51,932 nt of DNA from Paludibacteraceae bacterium (GTDB taxonomy: Bacteria; Bacteroidota; Bacteroidia; Bacteroidales; Paludibacteraceae): NCBI GenBank assembly GCA_017546705.1, contig JAFYSB010000016.1, forward strand, positions 1-51,932, given 5' to 3'. A program made the position numbers and the translations under genes. Shown here one piece after another: positions 51,031-51,932 of the stretch. The notes below the pieces were generated by a model. The model saw only the letters and a list, made by a program, of their open reading frames with translations. It was not told the origin of the DNA and did not search any database. The first letter of the stretch is position 1, and each line of letters begins with the position of its first letter.

Positions 51031-51714
51031 TCAGTCCATTATCACCATTTTATATCCTTTGCCATGTACACTCATAATTCTCACAGGAGAATTATCGCCC
51101 AAATATTTGCGCAAGTGATTGATATATACGCTCAAAGAACGTGCATTAAAATACGTATCAGCTCCCCATATGCTCATCAATATACGATTGCGATCCACCA
51201 AATTATTCATACTCTGACACAACATCTTCAACAGATCATTCTCGCGCGAACTAAGATGTTGGTCACCTATTTGCTGACGAACTGAATCAAACAGCAGATC
51301 ACCCAATTGCCACTCCGTCTGCTCCGTCTCCAAACGCACACGACATCTGCGCAACACCGCCTCCATCTTACAAATCAATATATCCATTGAGAAAGGCTTC
51401 GTCACATAATCATCACACCCTAATTCATAGGCATGCATAATATCGTCGCGATCAACCTTGGCAGTCAGCATAATCATTGGCATATCAGGATATTGAGCGC
51501 GCACCAACTTAAGCAACTCAAAACCATTCATACGAGGCATCATGATATCACTAATGATCAAGTCATAATGCTTAATCATAATTAACTCCCATGCCTCCTT
51601 ACCATTATTCGCAGTCTCTACCGTATAATCCTTACTACGCAAATAATCTGCAAGTACAGTGCTCAAACTAGCATCATCTTCTACTAACAATATGTTGGTC
51701 TGCGTTGTTTTCAT
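51031..51714 (-). CDS. OmpR-family response regulator
   Basis: A 227-aa DNA-binding response regulator. The receiver domain (residues 5-120) has the acid pair VEDD, the phosphoacceptor Asp56 in IISDIMMPRMNG, the conserved T/A of MLTAK and the lysine in DDYVTKPF. The winged-helix output domain (about 130-225) has LSSRENDLLKML and ends SVHGKGYKMVI. I use ATG 51714 (MKTTQTN); a longer reading to 51780 adds an unlikely N-terminus. The partner histidine kinase is not in the window but could lie just beyond its right edge, upstream of this gene. Confidence 0.93.
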   Translation of the reverse strand: MKTTQTNILLVEDDASLSTVLADYLRSKDYTVETANNGKEAWELIMIKHYDLIISDIMMPRMNGFELLKLVRAQYPDMPMIMLTAKVDRDDIMHAYELGCDDYVTKPFSMDILICKMEAVLRRCRVRLETEQTEWQLGDLLFDSVRQQIGDQHLSSRENDLLKMLCQSMNNLVDRNRILMSIWGADTYFNARSLSVYINHLRKYLGDNSPVRIMSVHGKGYKMVIMD

Positions 51715-51932
51715 CACATAATAAATATAGACATGAGCATTACTACAAATACCGTGCCAAATCAAATCATTTTCTATCAAAATTAAGATATGGTCAGGGC
51801 AACCGCATCAAAATTTTGTTAACTCCCTGCGAATGACACAGATTAGAGAGATGCTTCGATCTTCGTAAAAACAGCAGCGTAAAATGATATAATCAACTGA
51901 TTTTCTTAGTATTAAACCTTTCGTATTTAAAA
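51715..51932. other. Upstream region of the response regulator
   Basis: AT-rich sequence with no gene. I see no convincing consensus promoter. A stretch around 51825-51870 (GAATGACACAGATT, then GATGCTTCGATCTTCG) reads like a fragment of a dispersed intergenic repeat, but a second copy cannot be shown within this window. Confidence 0.3.

Noticed and set aside
49842-51880. Similarity between the ansA 3' end and the sequence near 51825 (GTGACACAGAT / ATGACACAGAT)
   Set aside because: The ansA copy is conserved coding sequence for its C-terminus, so the short match is probably chance.

Overview
The window comes from a member of the Bacteroidales (Bacteroidota), probably an uncultured gut- or rumen-type lineage; I cannot name a genus from sequence alone. 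The evidence is promoters of the Bacteroidota type (-33 TTTG/CTTG, a 20-bp spacer, -7 TAnnTTTG), proteins with type IX secretion C-terminal domains, a SusC/SusD pair, families largely confined to this phylum (DUF4465, DUF4302, BACON-like), the order rplU-rpmA-serS, and tRNA genes without an encoded CCA. Almost all genes are intact and typical chromosomal genes. There is no CRISPR array, prophage or complete insertion sequence.

Layout. 181-5147 (minus): a phosphohexomutase, then an AspT/YidE-type antiporter followed by two secreted proteins. 5572-9868 (plus): MlaE and MlaF (lipid-transport ABC permease and ATPase), a small secreted protein resembling a free M6-protease propeptide, an M6 metalloprotease with a T9SS tail, and exonuclease III. 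9886-16485 (plus): a tightly overlapping envelope cluster with lptB, a kelch lipoprotein, a Wzi-like outer-membrane protein, a GT2 glycosyltransferase, a GT2-kinase fusion and an O-antigen ligase. 16408-20786 (minus): grpE, dnaJ and a TonB-receptor-like barrel whose 3' end overlaps the ligase gene tail to tail by 78 bp. 21041-26188 (minus): Wza-like exporter, Wzc-like tyrosine kinase and topoisomerase III. 26409-28363 (plus): a DUF59 Fe-S assembly protein, lpxH and mazG. Then come a small lipoprotein, tRNA-Leu(UAG), an M16 peptidase, and an AAA/DUF4143 ATPase surrounded by remnants of what looks like an older copy.

32639-41769 (minus) is a SusC/SusD import locus with a zinc metallohydrolase lipoprotein, a DUF4302 lipoprotein and a BACON-like T9SS protein; no glycoside hydrolase is visible, so peptide or protein uptake is as plausible as glycan uptake. 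42070-47680 (minus) holds rplU-rpmA-serS and ftsK-lolA-like, followed by a candidate small RNA, tRNA-Asp(GUC), ansA-pepD and an OmpR-type response regulator.

The most unusual signal is a set of very short tandem repeats, mostly with a 7-bp unit, placed at many separate loci: spacers inside operons, a ribosomal-protein leader, and the coding sequences of serS, the lolA-like gene and the M16 peptidase. The 7-mer differs between loci (TTTAGTG/TTTAGAG, GTCTAAC/TTCTAAC, TGTTCAG, CAGTTGA, AATTATG, TCGCCTA). At several loci the words are separated by small perfect hairpins whose stem sequences differ from copy to copy but stay paired. Two further arrays have an 11-bp unit. I know of no named element with this combined architecture in Bacteroidota, and I could not search for one. 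The nearest known analogy is the heptanucleotide STRR repeats of heterocystous cyanobacteria.
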